Source: an uncultured Agrobacterium sp.
Lineage (GTDB): Bacteria; Pseudomonadota; Alphaproteobacteria; Rhizobiales; Rhizobiaceae
Direction: 5' to 3'
DNA length: 64,000 nt
Assembly: GCA_913777615.1 (NCBI GenBank)
Contig: CAJYTK010000006.1
Span: 62,001 to 126,000, forward strand
Under the pieces are notes generated by a model. That model was not told where the DNA came from, did no database searches, and worked only from the letters and a program-made list of their open reading frames with translations. A program made the translations under genes and the position numbers. Positions 56,041-64,000 of the stretch are shown piece after piece; within the stretch, counting starts at the first letter, position 1; each line of letters starts with the position of its first letter.

Positions 56041-58593
56041 CTAACCGAGTAGAACCTCGATCTCCTTATTCTCGACCAGTGTACTAATCTCGGTGTAGAG
56101 ATCGATTTCCTGACCGGGCGCGGAGATTGAAATGACCAGAGCGTATCGCGCTTTGTCAGCCACGCGCTTTTGGCCGACGTGCGACTTCCACCACCCCCCA
56201 ACCGGATAGACCGCGATGGCGTCGTGCCCTGCCAGTTCGATCGCCCTGCCGCGCCACAGGTCGCAATGCAGCGATCCCGCCTGGATAGCTTTTGGCCCTA
56301 GAAGCCAGCAACTGGCCTCGCCATCTGCTTCAGTGCCGTCCTTGGCCTGACTCGCGGAAATCCGGCTACGAAACCGAGCTGCCGTCTCGGTGCGCTTCTT
56401 CATGTCAAACCGCAACCCGAAGGAACGATATGTGTCAGGTCGGGTTGCCGCCTTGCCCGCCAAGTTCGGCTCTACGAAATACGACAACGTCACCTTCATC
56501 GTGACAATCTCGTTTTCGAGCTGCTCCAACGCGGCTTTTGGCCAAGGCAGATCGTAGAAATGCATCTCGTTGAACACGCCCGTCCGGCCGTCCGCACCGA
56601 TCTCGAAGGGCTGAATCTCAGCCTGCGCGACAAGCGTGGCGTCGTTGCGCGCTGACAGGATCGCTCGGTCGATGTCTGGCACGCCGTATCCGAACTCGCG
56701 AAGCATCTCCTGCTTCTTGCCCTTGGTGGCCGCTTTCCCGGTCTTCCAGTGGGCTCCGGTGCCGATGAACTTTTTCCGTATCGGCTCGGGCCATCGGGCC
56801 GAATCCACGGTCAGCGCGCGATGCGTCTCTGCCCACAGGTCGGGCCGAGCCGCTTGAAGGCGACCGATGAAGTTTCCGGCCATGCCGGCGGCAGCGCTCG
56901 TTGCCCAGAACGGGACGAGCGGTTCAGCCGCGACATCGGAGCCGGCCGACAGGAGGGAGACCGCCGGGTCCCAGCCGCAGAAGCCGGTTGCGTCCGACAT
57001 CATATTGCCGGCCTCGAACAACACTTCCGGCTTTATAGGCGTCAGGTCGTCGGGGAGCGACTGTGACCCGCGACTGAACGGGCTGCGGTGATTGGCCGGG
57101 ACCGCGGCCTGCAAGACGGGCGGCGGAGCCGGCGGCTGCTCCTTGCGTGTAAAGCCGCCGATGGTCAGGGCGTTCCAGCTCTGTGATGGGTCTTCCAAGG
57201 GCTGCGAAGGCAAAACGTCCACCGCCATGCCACCCGAGACGTTCCCGGTGGCGACAACGATCAGTCTCTTGGGGCGTTCGGCCGCCGGGACCGCGTCATC
57301 AGCCTCGCCTGGCATGGCACCGGCTGCAATCTGGTCAATTGCACCGCTCCAAGTCGATGGCCGGCTCGGTGGAAAATCGGTGGCGGACGTCGCGATGCAA
57401 AAGCTTCGCACCGCATCTGGCCGCTCAATCTCGACCGAGCTAACAGCGCCTTGTGTCACCACCCCATAGCTGGGCGGCTTTGTTGGCGGAAAACCGCCGG
57501 GCGGCAGCAGTTTCATGGATTCCGCGCCGTGGGTGAGCTCGACAGGACGCGCATCGTTCATCAAAGGTTCGAAGTCGCCGTAGAGGACGAGTCCGGCAAG
57601 CGGAGTGCCGTGACCGCCATGCGGGTGATGGTCGTCCGCGCCCCAGGCAGGATCGTAAGCCCAAGCGCCGCGCAGACCAGGCGCAATCAATGGATGGGCC
57701 GCCATGACACCCGTGTCGAGCGTACAGACCACGGGAGCATCAGCAGACGGCGGGTTCACGCGCTGCGCCAACTCGGCCACCCAATCATGCTGTCCAAGAC
57801 CGGTCTCGCCGCGGTCGAGAAATGGCTCGATCGTTCCTGTCGCGCGGCGAATTTCGGTGATGGCGCCTGGCACGCGCGCCGCGAACGCTGCTACTTCCGC
57901 AGCGGCGGCATGAAGGAAAACGACGGTGGTATCGGGAAATATCAGGCGATCATCGTGCACATCGATGTTCGCATTGCGGGCCGCCGCCGCCAGGCGATCG
58001 GCCAGCGCGATCGGTTGGCGAACCCACAGCTCCCACCACAGGATGTCCGGTGCAGCCAGGTCCACGGCGCCGGTGAACAGCGATACGGCTTCCACGGCCC
58101 TGACTTCCTCGATCACCTCGAACCGCTCGACATCGGGGCGTCTCTGGTTGCCCGGATCGCGGCCATAGTCAGTGATGCGATTGCGTAGGAAGGTGCGTGC
58201 ATCGTCCGGCACGAACACCAACGCGCTTTCGGTGCGATCCGCGTTACGCTCCGATCGCAGGATCACCACGTCCTGGGTGGGAAATTCCAGCGCCGCGGGC
58301 ACCTTCACCGCCTTGGTCCGAGAGCCCTCTGCCGGCGGCAGCGTCGTGACCTCCACAACAGTGCCTGATTTCAGCCCCTGTACGGACAGCCGCGGGTCAA
58401 CGGCGGCAGCCGGAACCGTCCCCAGCGCCACGGTGAGCTGATCGAGGAGTTGCGTCGCATGCGCCGCGTAGTCACCCCGGAGGGGTTTGCGTTCCTGATT
58501 GCGTGAGGGGAAAGTGTAGGCTGCTGTTTCACGAAAGACGTCGATCGAGATATGCGCGCGGTCTCTCGTGTCGAAATTATCAGGCTCCGCCAT
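56041..58593 (-). CDS. ietS: Subtilase IetS-like
   Basis: This is an 850-residue S8 peptidase. The triad is visible: Asp293 in CTLDTGV, His328 in GGHGTPLAG and Ser566 in WATSAAAGMAG, with oxyanion Asn451 in VVATGN. No signal peptide is evident, so it is intracellular. The long N- and C-terminal extensions are typical of the IetS type, which pairs with an AAA ATPase (IetA) in an anti-phage and plasmid-incompatibility system. AGGAG precedes the ATG. Confidence 0.85.
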   Translation of the reverse strand: MAEPDNFDTRDRAHISIDVFRETAAYTFPSRNQERKPLRGDYAAHATQLLDQLTVALGTVPAAAVDPRLSVQGLKSGTVVEVTTLPPAEGSRTKAVKVPAALEFPTQDVVILRSERNADRTESALVFVPDDARTFLRNRITDYGRDPGNQRRPDVERFEVIEEVRAVEAVSLFTGAVDLAAPDILWWELWVRQPIALADRLAAAARNANIDVHDDRLIFPDTTVVFLHAAAAEVAAFAARVPGAITEIRRATGTIEPFLDRGETGLGQHDWVAELAQRVNPPSADAPVVCTLDTGVMAAHPLIAPGLRGAWAYDPAWGADDHHPHGGHGTPLAGLVLYGDFEPLMNDARPVELTHGAESMKLLPPGGFPPTKPPSYGVVTQGAVSSVEIERPDAVRSFCIATSATDFPPSRPSTWSGAIDQIAAGAMPGEADDAVPAAERPKRLIVVATGNVSGGMAVDVLPSQPLEDPSQSWNALTIGGFTRKEQPPAPPPVLQAAVPANHRSPFSRGSQSLPDDLTPIKPEVLFEAGNMMSDATGFCGWDPAVSLLSAGSDVAAEPLVPFWATSAAAGMAGNFIGRLQAARPDLWAETHRALTVDSARWPEPIRKKFIGTGAHWKTGKAATKGKKQEMLREFGYGVPDIDRAILSARNDATLVAQAEIQPFEIGADGRTGVFNEMHFYDLPWPKAALEQLENEIVTMKVTLSYFVEPNLAGKAATRPDTYRSFGLRFDMKKRTETAARFRSRISASQAKDGTEADGEASCWLLGPKAIQAGSLHCDLWRGRAIELAGHDAIAVYPVGGWWKSHVGQKRVADKARYALVISISAPGQEIDLYTEISTLVENKEIEVLLG

Positions 58594-58646
58594 AGGCTCC
58601 TACTTCTTCATACGTGTTCCATTTCGATCAGATCGGCGGAGCCTGC

Positions 58647-59657
58647 CTAACGGCCGGATTGGCGACGGAACTTGCCCTTCAAAGTCTGTCGATTTTCAAG
58701 CGCGTCGTACAAGGCACCAGGCGACACCTTCGATGCGCCTTCCAGAATGGCGTCCCTGACGACCGCATCGGCCGCGCGGACCAGTTCGCCCTGGCTCAGC
58801 CCTTCGAGCACGCTTTCAATGCCAGCCCACGCCTTCGACGCGAACTTGAACTTACCTAGCCGGCGTTCAATGATCGCCCGCGCAGAGGCCGTGTCCGGCA
58901 GTGTGTATTCGATCACTTCGTCGAAACGACGCGCCAGGGCTTCATCCAGAATCTCGACATGGTTTGTCGCAGCCAGCACGAGACTGTCGGTTGAATTAGG
59001 CTCCTCCATGAAGGCCAGCACCGAATTCAGAACCCGGCGTATTTCGCCAACATCGTTAGGGTCGCCTCGGCGAGAACCGATCGCGTCGAACTCGTCAAGG
59101 AGATAGACGCCACGCGTCTGCGCAATCTGGTCGAACAACAGGCGCAGCTTGCCGGCGGTCTCGCCAAAAAATCGGCTGAAAAGCGATTCAAGCCGTACAG
59201 TGAACAGCGGAAGCCGCAATTCGCCGGCCAGAGCCGAGGCTGTCATCGTCTTGCCCGTCCCCGGCGGGCCGACGAGGAGCATGTGCGTGGCGGGCGTCTG
59301 TCCGTGCTCGCGTAGCGTCGCACGCTCCTGTTGCTGCCGGACAACGCGCCTTAGCCGCCTGGCGATCTCGTCGGAGAGCACCATGCTCGAGAGCGCAACC
59401 TTGGGATAAGCGCTCTCGACGAGGCCCTGCAATTCGCCGCGCGGCCGGGCGAGCGGGATCGGAGTTTGGCCACCGGCAGGCTTGCCTGTGCCCCGCTGGT
59501 CACGCGCTTTTTGGACGAGTCGTTTCAGCTTCTCGGCGTCTTCGGGACGGCCCTGACGAGCCTCTTGGGCGGCGATCTGCAAGGCGATCGACAGGAGCTG
59601 GTCCTCATCCCCGTCGATATGCGAGTTCAGGAGGGCGAGAATTTGCTTAGTGGACAT
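58647..59657 (-). CDS. ietA: AAA+ ATPase IetA-like
   Basis: This is a 336-residue AAA ATPase. It has Walker A LLVGPPGTGKT (residues 127-137), Walker B VYLLDEFDAIG, sensor ATNHVEILDEAL and arginine finger region RRFDEVIEY. The N-terminal 90 residues are helical and may bind the protease. The first gene of the operon, behind AGGAGG. In IetAS both genes are needed for defence. Confidence 0.87.
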   Translation of the reverse strand: MSTKQILALLNSHIDGDEDQLLSIALQIAAQEARQGRPEDAEKLKRLVQKARDQRGTGKPAGGQTPIPLARPRGELQGLVESAYPKVALSSMVLSDEIARRLRRVVRQQQERATLREHGQTPATHMLLVGPPGTGKTMTASALAGELRLPLFTVRLESLFSRFFGETAGKLRLLFDQIAQTRGVYLLDEFDAIGSRRGDPNDVGEIRRVLNSVLAFMEEPNSTDSLVLAATNHVEILDEALARRFDEVIEYTLPDTASARAIIERRLGKFKFASKAWAGIESVLEGLSQGELVRAADAVVRDAILEGASKVSPGALYDALENRQTLKGKFRRQSGR

Positions 59658-59926
59658 GCTCGCCTCCTTTCTTCGGTTGGGCCTCGCTATATTGTCGCCT
59701 GCTCAGACGCTTTTGGCTTCCGCTTGCTTCGCTAACGCTATCGGAATCCGTACCAAAGTGCCATCGATTCCTCTCTACCATAGAGGTTCCTAACCATTCT
59801 TTTGCCCGGTGGGACGCGAAGCTGCGGCAGTCGGCCCGCCGAGCGGCCGGGCGACAGACATTTTTGGCGCTAGGAGGTTCCGTGGGTGACGTCACGACTG
59901 GGCCTTGACTCTCTCGATTAAAATTA
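59658..59926. other. Intergenic region upstream of ietA
   Basis: About 270 bp holding the promoter of the minus-strand defence operon. No gene seen. A GC-rich segment at 59812-59857 could fold but has no clear function. Confidence 0.35.
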
Positions 59927-59941
59927 GAACAAATAAGGAAC
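59927..59941 (+). promoter_or_regulatory. Alphaproteobacterial LexA (SOS) box
   Basis: GAAC-AAATAAG-GAAC matches the reverse complement of the GTTC-N7-GTTC LexA site known in alphaproteobacteria. It stands 38 bases before the imuA remnant, and imuAB operons are LexA controlled. The box has outlived the genes. Confidence 0.65.
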
Positions 59942-59978
59942 ATGATGCCGAATCCGATCCCGGAGGTCAACAGGAAGC

Positions 59979-60133
59979 TTGCGGCTCGAGCCCGCCATAG
60001 AGTCATTGCACGCGCAGATCGAAAAGATCGAAGGCCGGAGCCGGCGCGAGAAATCGGTTCTCCCTTTCGGGATTGCCGAAGTCGGCTCGCGGCTCCCAGG
60101 CGGCGGCCTCGCTCTTGGCGCGTTGCATGAGAT
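59979..60133 (+). pseudogene. imuA: imuA N-terminal remnant
   Basis: From TTG 59979 about 50 residues match ImuA, the RecA-like helper of the SOS mutasome: IESLHAQIEKIEGRSRR, VLPFGIAEVGSRLPGGGLA, LGALHEI. After this the frame is lost and imuB sequence follows in another frame. An internal deletion removed the rest of imuA and the start of imuB. Confidence 0.65.
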
Positions 60134-60135
60134 AC

Positions 60136-60324
60136 CGCGGCGCAGACGCCGGCCTGCGCGCCGGCATGCCTGTAACCAAGGCGCAGGTCCTCGTGCCTGA
60201 CCTCATCGTGCAGGACGCTGATCCCGCTGCCGACGCCGAGGCCCTTGAGCGTCTCGCCGTATGGCTCCTTCGGTATGCGCCCATCGTGGGGCCCGATCCG
60301 CCCGACGGTCGGCGACGCTGCTGA
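60136..60324 (+). pseudogene. imuB: imuB internal remnant
   Basis: About 60 residues match the N-terminal part of ImuB, the Y-family polymerase-like protein: GLRAGMPVTKAQVLVPDL, ADPAADAEALERLAVWLLR, then PIVGPDPPDG. The rest is absent. It is not functional. Confidence 0.65.
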
Positions 60325-60384
60325 CCTTGTTTGTTCTTCCCACTCTCTATGCCCGGTTTGGGCAACGCGCTGCTGATCGCAACG

Positions 60385-60607
60385 AACGTCCGGCAGGCCA
60401 ATATGAGGAGATGCCCCACGGCGCATGACCATCAAGGTGCCGGCTACAGTCACGATCACACTGCCGGCGCGAACGCGAAATGTTGGGGTGGGCGCTTGCG
60501 CTCACCTCGACCTACCTCGTCGCCGAAGTAATCGGCGGGTTGGTTTTGAAAGCTTGGCGCTGCTCTCCGATGCCGCGCACATATTGAAGAACCGCAACTT
60601 TCGCTGA
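60385..60607 (+). pseudogene. Cation diffusion facilitator (CzcD-like), N-terminal remnant with frameshifts
   Basis: Three adjacent frames together spell the start of a CDF transporter: the His-rich HDHQGAGYSHDHTAGANAK, then MLGWALALTSTYLVAEVIGG, then SLALLSDAAH. Two frameshifts, near 60480 and 60550, separate them, and the gene ends at 60607. It is a decayed metal exporter. Confidence 0.6.
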
Positions 60608-60643
60608 CGAACGACCACACCTCAATCACCCGGCCGAGCGTGA

Positions 60644-61672
60644 CCGAAGGGTGAACACGGCACGACCGTTTTCATCCCGCTCAACAAGCTCAAGAAGCAC
60701 CCCAACAATGCCCGCAAGACCCCGCACAGCGAGGCGTCTATCGAAGCGATGGCGGCGAGCATCGCCGCCAAGGGCATCCTGCAAAATCTAGTGGGGGAGC
60801 CTGAAACGAATGGCGAAGGCGAGCCGATCGGCTTCTATCTCGTCAGCATCGGGGAAGGCCGCAGGCTGGCGCAGATGCTGCGCGTGAAGCGCAAGCAGAT
60901 CAAGAAGACCGGACCCATCCGCTGCGTCATCGATACGGCGAACGATGCCGCCGAGATCAGCCTTGACGAGAACGTCACGCGCGAAGACCTCCACCCCGCT
61001 GACCAGTTCGAGCGCTTCCGCGAGCTTTTCGAGGACCGGGGATGGGGCGCGGAGGAAATCGCCGCCCGGTTTGGCGTCACCGCGCATGTCGTCAAGCAGC
61101 GTATGCGTCTCGGCGCTGTCAGCCCCAAGCTGTTGCAGGTCTATCGAGATGGCGGCCTGACCTTGGACCAGTTGATGGCCTTCGCCATCACCGACGACCA
61201 CACGCGGCAGGAACACGTCTTTGAGAACCTGTCCTGCAACCGCGATCCGTCCATCATCCGGCGCAACCTGATTAAGATAAACGTGGCGGCGACGGATCGC
61301 GGCGCGGTCTTGGTCGGCGCGCAAGCCTATACCGAGGCAGGCGGCACCATCATCCGCGACCTGTTCACCGAAGATCGTGGAGGGTTCTTTGAAGACCCCG
61401 CCTTGCTGGAACGGCTTGCCATCGGAAAGCTGGAAGGGATCGCGGCGCAAGTGCAGCAGGCCGAGGGCTGGAAGTGGACCGCCGCCGATCTCGACTTCTC
61501 CCACGCCCACGGGATGCGCCGGGTCTATCGGCATTCGGTGGAGCTTTCCGAGGAAGACGCCACGGCTTACGATGCGGCGCAGGACGAGCTTGAGCGCCTG
61601 AAGTCGATGGGATGGCTGGCGAGGAAGACCTTTACACCTGCGGGGATCATGCTTAGCGAACCGCGCGGATGA
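60644..61672 (+). pseudogene. Plasmid-type ParB-like protein without a start codon
   Basis: The open frame runs from after TGA 60641 to TGA 61672. The ParB nuclease-like domain starts FIPLNKLKKHPNNARKTPHSE, well before the first ATG at 60749. The IGEGRRLAQMLRVKRKQIKK and DENVTREDLHPADQFERF segments and the helix-turn-helix AARFGVTAHVVKQRMRL follow. No start codon lies in the first 35 codons. The C-terminal part, normally over 600 residues in total, is replaced after about 61650 by IS66 sequence. A shorter product from 60749 is possible. Confidence 0.7.
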
Positions 61673-62033
61673 CACGCTGCAGATGCGCTTCTTCGACATG
61701 CCGGTCGGCCCGCACGACGATATTGCCAATCATGATCTCAACGACGGAGTCGTGGTCAGATCCGCCGATCTGCGGATCGGCTACCACTGCTGCTTGCCCA
61801 GGCTCATCACTGCCCAACAGTTCTCTGCGCCACCGGTAGAGTTGAGACGGCAGGATCCCGATCTGCCGCGCGATTGCCGACATGTTCACGCCGGGCTGAC
61901 AGGCCTGCTCAACCGCTGTGGCCTTGAACTCGTCAGACCAGAAACGCCGCAACTGTCGCGGCGAGCCCTCAAGACAATCAGGCACCGCCTCGATCATCCG
62001 CATCAATCCAAGGCTAGCCGCAGGTTTAGACAT
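61653..62033 (-). CDS. IS66-family TnpA accessory protein
   Basis: This is a 126-residue protein with a helix-turn-helix (RRFWSDEFKATAVEQACQPGVNMSAIARQIGILPSQLYRWRREL) and the C-terminal VVEIMIGNIVVRADRHVEEAHL, the pattern of IS66 TnpA. TnpB and TnpC are not next to it; its 3' end abuts the parB frame, so the element is incomplete. Confidence 0.8.
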   Translation of the reverse strand: MSKPAASLGLMRMIEAVPDCLEGSPRQLRRFWSDEFKATAVEQACQPGVNMSAIARQIGILPSQLYRWRRELLGSDEPGQAAVVADPQIGGSDHDSVVEIMIGNIVVRADRHVEEAHLQRVIRAVR

Positions 62034-62126
62034 AGATCATCACATTCAGAGAATTCGTATGTCCGAAATACCCTGCCCAGCATCCGCAGCGCCAGATGGG
62101 GTCTCCTTGCCGCTTACAACTCGATC

Positions 62127-62516
62127 ATGGCGCGCGCACAGGAGTTCGACGACTACCTACGGGAGGCTGGTGATATAGAGCTGGAAAATCGCTTTAACAC
62201 TGTTGTCGGGGCCCTGATCACATGTCTGATCGAGACACCAAATTGGGTCTCGTCGGTATAAGCGAACCGCGGCGAATTAGACCTCGGCGACTACGACTCT
62301 GCCGGCTTCGGGAATGTCACACCATATGGCGAGTATGCTCTGCTGCAACGCGAATTCAAAAACGTCGCTATGTATAGTAGGCTATGCTATGGAGGGCATG
62401 TCCTCGAAGTTTTGGTCGATCGTAACAGCGATGTGACGGCCAGAATACGGGTCGCGGACGTTGCCGACTGGGATGCAATTGCTAGAGAGCCTTATCCGCC
62501 CAAAAAGCGGCGATAG
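62127..62516 (+). pseudogene. Small ORF interrupted by in-frame TAA
   Basis: Reading from ATG 62127, 44 residues (EFDDYLREAGDIELENRFNTVV...) end in TAA 62259-62261. The same frame then continues for 84 codons with coding-like content (GELDLGDYDSAGFGNVTPYGEY, CYGGHVLEVLVDRNSD, PYPPKKRR). I do not recognise a family. It is probably a gene broken by one stop. Confidence 0.35.
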
Positions 62517-62576
62517 ACTCTGTCCTGAATACGGCTTCGCAAAGCCCCGCCGAGGGGGTACGCCAGCGCCTGCGAA

Positions 62577-63692
62577 CTAAAGTATCCCCCACGCCCGAAA
62601 CCTCCCCCTCCCCGTCATCTCCCTCAAACCCAATTCCTGCACGAAGCGCCTCGCCCCTTGCGGCGTGACCTCAAGCGTCTTCGCCACCATGCCGGCGGAA
62701 ATCAGCGGCCGCGCCATGACGAGCTCAACAAGCTCCGGCAGCCTGGACGACGTTCGCCGCCCCTCCAGCTTGCGCATCATCATCTGCCGCGCGAGCACCA
62801 ACCGGTCATGTTCTTTCAGCCCCGTCTCGGCGGAGATTGTTAGCGCCCTTGCGATCGCGAGCAACCGCGTCTCCCGATCTCGATGCCGGCGCCGATCGAC
62901 GGGGATGGCCTTCAGCCCGAGATTAATCGCCGCGAGATGCACGCCATTGGTAATGCCGCCCTCACGAAGGATTGAGGCGGCCAGCAGCCTGCCGAGCCAG
63001 GGCGCATGCTGGAGCACAGCGATCTCATTCCAGGCATCGAGGGCGACGGTTGCCTGCAGAACCGGCGGCAGATCCTGGGCGCGCGCCAGCACGGCCTGCC
63101 ACTCCGCCAGCCGCTCGTCCTCATCCCAGTCAAGGTCGTAAACGAACGGATTCTTGTCTGGAGCCGCTTTGACACGCCCCGGCGCCTTCGCCTCCTCGAT
63201 CGCGGCCCCGGACCGGGCGAGCACCGCATCGATCGCGGCAAACGCATCACTCAGACCGTCGGCATCAGGATCTTCGGCCTCCCCTAGCCCAGCCCCAGTG
63301 CCGCCCACCTCAACATTCCCATCTGGCACCCCCTCCCCGTCTCCTCCCGATGATGCCGCGGGCCACGCCCGCCCGCGAAGGGAGGCGAGGCCTTGGGCCG
63401 AGAGAGCCCAGGCGGGTGGATGGGCGGCAATGCGGCGGCGTGTTTTCAGGATGTCGCGGGCGATGTTGAGTTCGTGGGTGGGGGCGCGGATATCTCGAAG
63501 CCCATCATGCAGGACGAGGTCTTCGAGATGAACGAGTTCGCCATCGACCCAGAGCGAGGCATGCGCGTCGAGGAAATGCGCGCGCTCGAGAAAGCCCTCA
63601 CCGACGGGGGAGCGGGCAATGCGCTCGTCGAGGCGGGCAAGCGCGACGGCGGTGTGGCTTTTACTTTGAGGTTTCAAACTGGAAATCGTCAT
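62577..63692 (-). CDS. RHE_PE00001-family (DUF1612/HTH_13) plasmid protein
   Basis: This is a 371-residue protein typical of rhizobial plasmids. The N-terminal region has [43 protein letters not shown]. The middle holds the DUF1612 domain ([19 protein letters not shown]). The C-terminus is a winged-helix type HTH ([37 protein letters not shown]). The role is unknown; it may be a transcription factor. A second copy is reduced to its tail at 23829-23890. Confidence 0.8.
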   Translation of the reverse strand: MTISSLKPQSKSHTAVALARLDERIARSPVGEGFLERAHFLDAHASLWVDGELVHLEDLVLHDGLRDIRAPTHELNIARDILKTRRRIAAHPPAWALSAQGLASLRGRAWPAASSGGDGEGVPDGNVEVGGTGAGLGEAEDPDADGLSDAFAAIDAVLARSGAAIEEAKAPGRVKAAPDKNPFVYDLDWDEDERLAEWQAVLARAQDLPPVLQATVALDAWNEIAVLQHAPWLGRLLAASILREGGITNGVHLAAINLGLKAIPVDRRRHRDRETRLLAIARALTISAETGLKEHDRLVLARQMMMRKLEGRRTSSRLPELVELVMARPLISAGMVAKTLEVTPQGARRFVQELGLREMTGRGRFRAWGIL

Positions 63693-63723
63693 TAGGCTGT
63701 TAGAGTTAGGCGTTATTGGTAGG

Positions 63724-63743
63724 AACGATTATCGCTAACGATT
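63724..63743 (+). repeat. Short direct repeat before the transposase gene
   Basis: AACGATT (63724-63730), six bases, AACGATT (63737-63743), directly upstream of ATG 63747. It could be an operator or the inner part of a transposon end. Confidence 0.4.
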
Positions 63744-63746
63744 TCG

Positions 63747-64000
63747 ATGAGGCCAGATGTGCCAAATCCATTTCAATATTGCCGATCGACACCTGCCCGT
63801 GAATCTACTGAAGCCGATTGGGCGGCTGCGCGCAGGCTCGCGGACCAACTGGATCGCATCCTGGAAGGATACGGTTCGCGCAAATCGGCCATTGACCGCG
63901 CTGCTGCGGAATTGAGGCTGTCGTCCCGACAAATATACAATCTCTTGGCCCGATATCGAACCGACAGAACGGTGACCGCGCTCCTGCCGCGCACATCCGG
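63747..64000 (+). CDS. Mu/TnsB-like transposase, N-terminal part (partial)
   Basis: The first 84 residues are in the window. The segment RLADQLDRILEGYGSRKSAIDRAAAELRLSSRQIYNLLARYRTD is the N-terminal helix-turn-helix of the Mu-type/TnsB/TniA transposases. The DDE domain would lie beyond the edge. The start ATG 63747 is the first in frame. Confidence 0.55.
   Translation, partial: MRPDVPNPFQYCRSTPARESTEADWAAARRLADQLDRILEGYGSRKSAIDRAAAELRLSSRQIYNLLARYRTDRTVTALLPRTS

Noticed and set aside
57451-58188. 245-codon plus-strand frame
   Set aside because: Antisense to the IetS-like subtilase, which has a complete catalytic triad.

Overview
The window looks like an accessory replicon (megaplasmid or large genomic island) of a Rhizobiaceae-type alphaproteobacterium such as Rhizobium, Ensifer or Agrobacterium. 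The support is moderately high GC, a RHE_PE00001-family gene, the head of a DUF3991/toprim-type plasmid gene, a plasmid ParB-like gene, an alphaproteobacterial GAAC-N7-GAAC SOS box beside imuA/imuB remnants, and IetAS, a pair first described on Agrobacterium plasmids. No rRNA, complete tRNA, repABC unit or CRISPR array was seen.

Layout. 0-3 kb holds small exported proteins, an alpha/beta hydrolase and an SDR gene split by an in-frame TGA. 3-6 kb is a scar zone: truncated xthA and rtcB fused head to head, an IS6-family element, and truncated xre and VOC genes fused tail to tail. 5.6-10 kb carries an AraC regulator and an AaeXAB-like (FUSC / DUF1656 / HlyD) efflux operon. 10.4-16.5 kb is a three-gene operon: an SMC-like ATPase, a small middle protein and a large FAD-type protein. 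It resembles ABC-three-component conflict systems but has an unusual redox third gene. 17.2-23.8 kb is a nucleotide-centred island: an AcpS-like PPTase, a MazG protein with a C-terminal extension, a protein resembling the helical domain of hmdU-DNA-kinase/aGPT pyrophosphorylases, a divergent thymidylate-synthase-like protein, an ImmA/IrrE peptidase, an XRE regulator with a visible operator and, divergently, a possible MazG-like protein with a membrane-anchored dCTP-deaminase-like protein.

25-37.6 kb is metabolic and stress related: CMD protein/TetR, a mercuric-reductase-like flavoprotein, a CDP-alcohol transferase, an ECF sigma factor, DUF547, TVP38, two SDRs, a zinc-finger anti-sigma candidate, a YnjBCD-type ABC importer and a second flavoprotein. 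Three intergenic regions share a TAAC-N16/17-AGTC motif that could be the ECF promoter. 38-46.3 kb holds a SnoaL-like gene behind a structured leader, a SulP transporter, and a small catabolic group (DUF1330, SMP-30-like, AraC, hydrolase, aldehyde dehydrogenase, CMD).

46.5-51.3 kb is mobile-element debris: IS66, TauE and MFS remnants, then an IS3-family element interrupted by a complete IS21-family element with clear target duplications. 51.5-59.7 kb is a compact minus-strand defence operon in the order ietA, ietS, Gabija-like gajA, gajB, Mrr-like nuclease. 59.9-64 kb is again degraded plasmid sequence (imuA/imuB, CDF transporter, parB without a start, IS66 tnpA), ending with an intact RHE_PE00001 gene and the start of a Mu/TnsB-type transposase that runs off the edge.

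The most novel parts are the ABC-3C-like operon with a flavoprotein and the thymidylate-synthase-like/HMUDK-like/MazG cassette. The Gabija and IetAS genes are recognisable, but their arrangement in one tight operon with an Mrr nuclease is notable.
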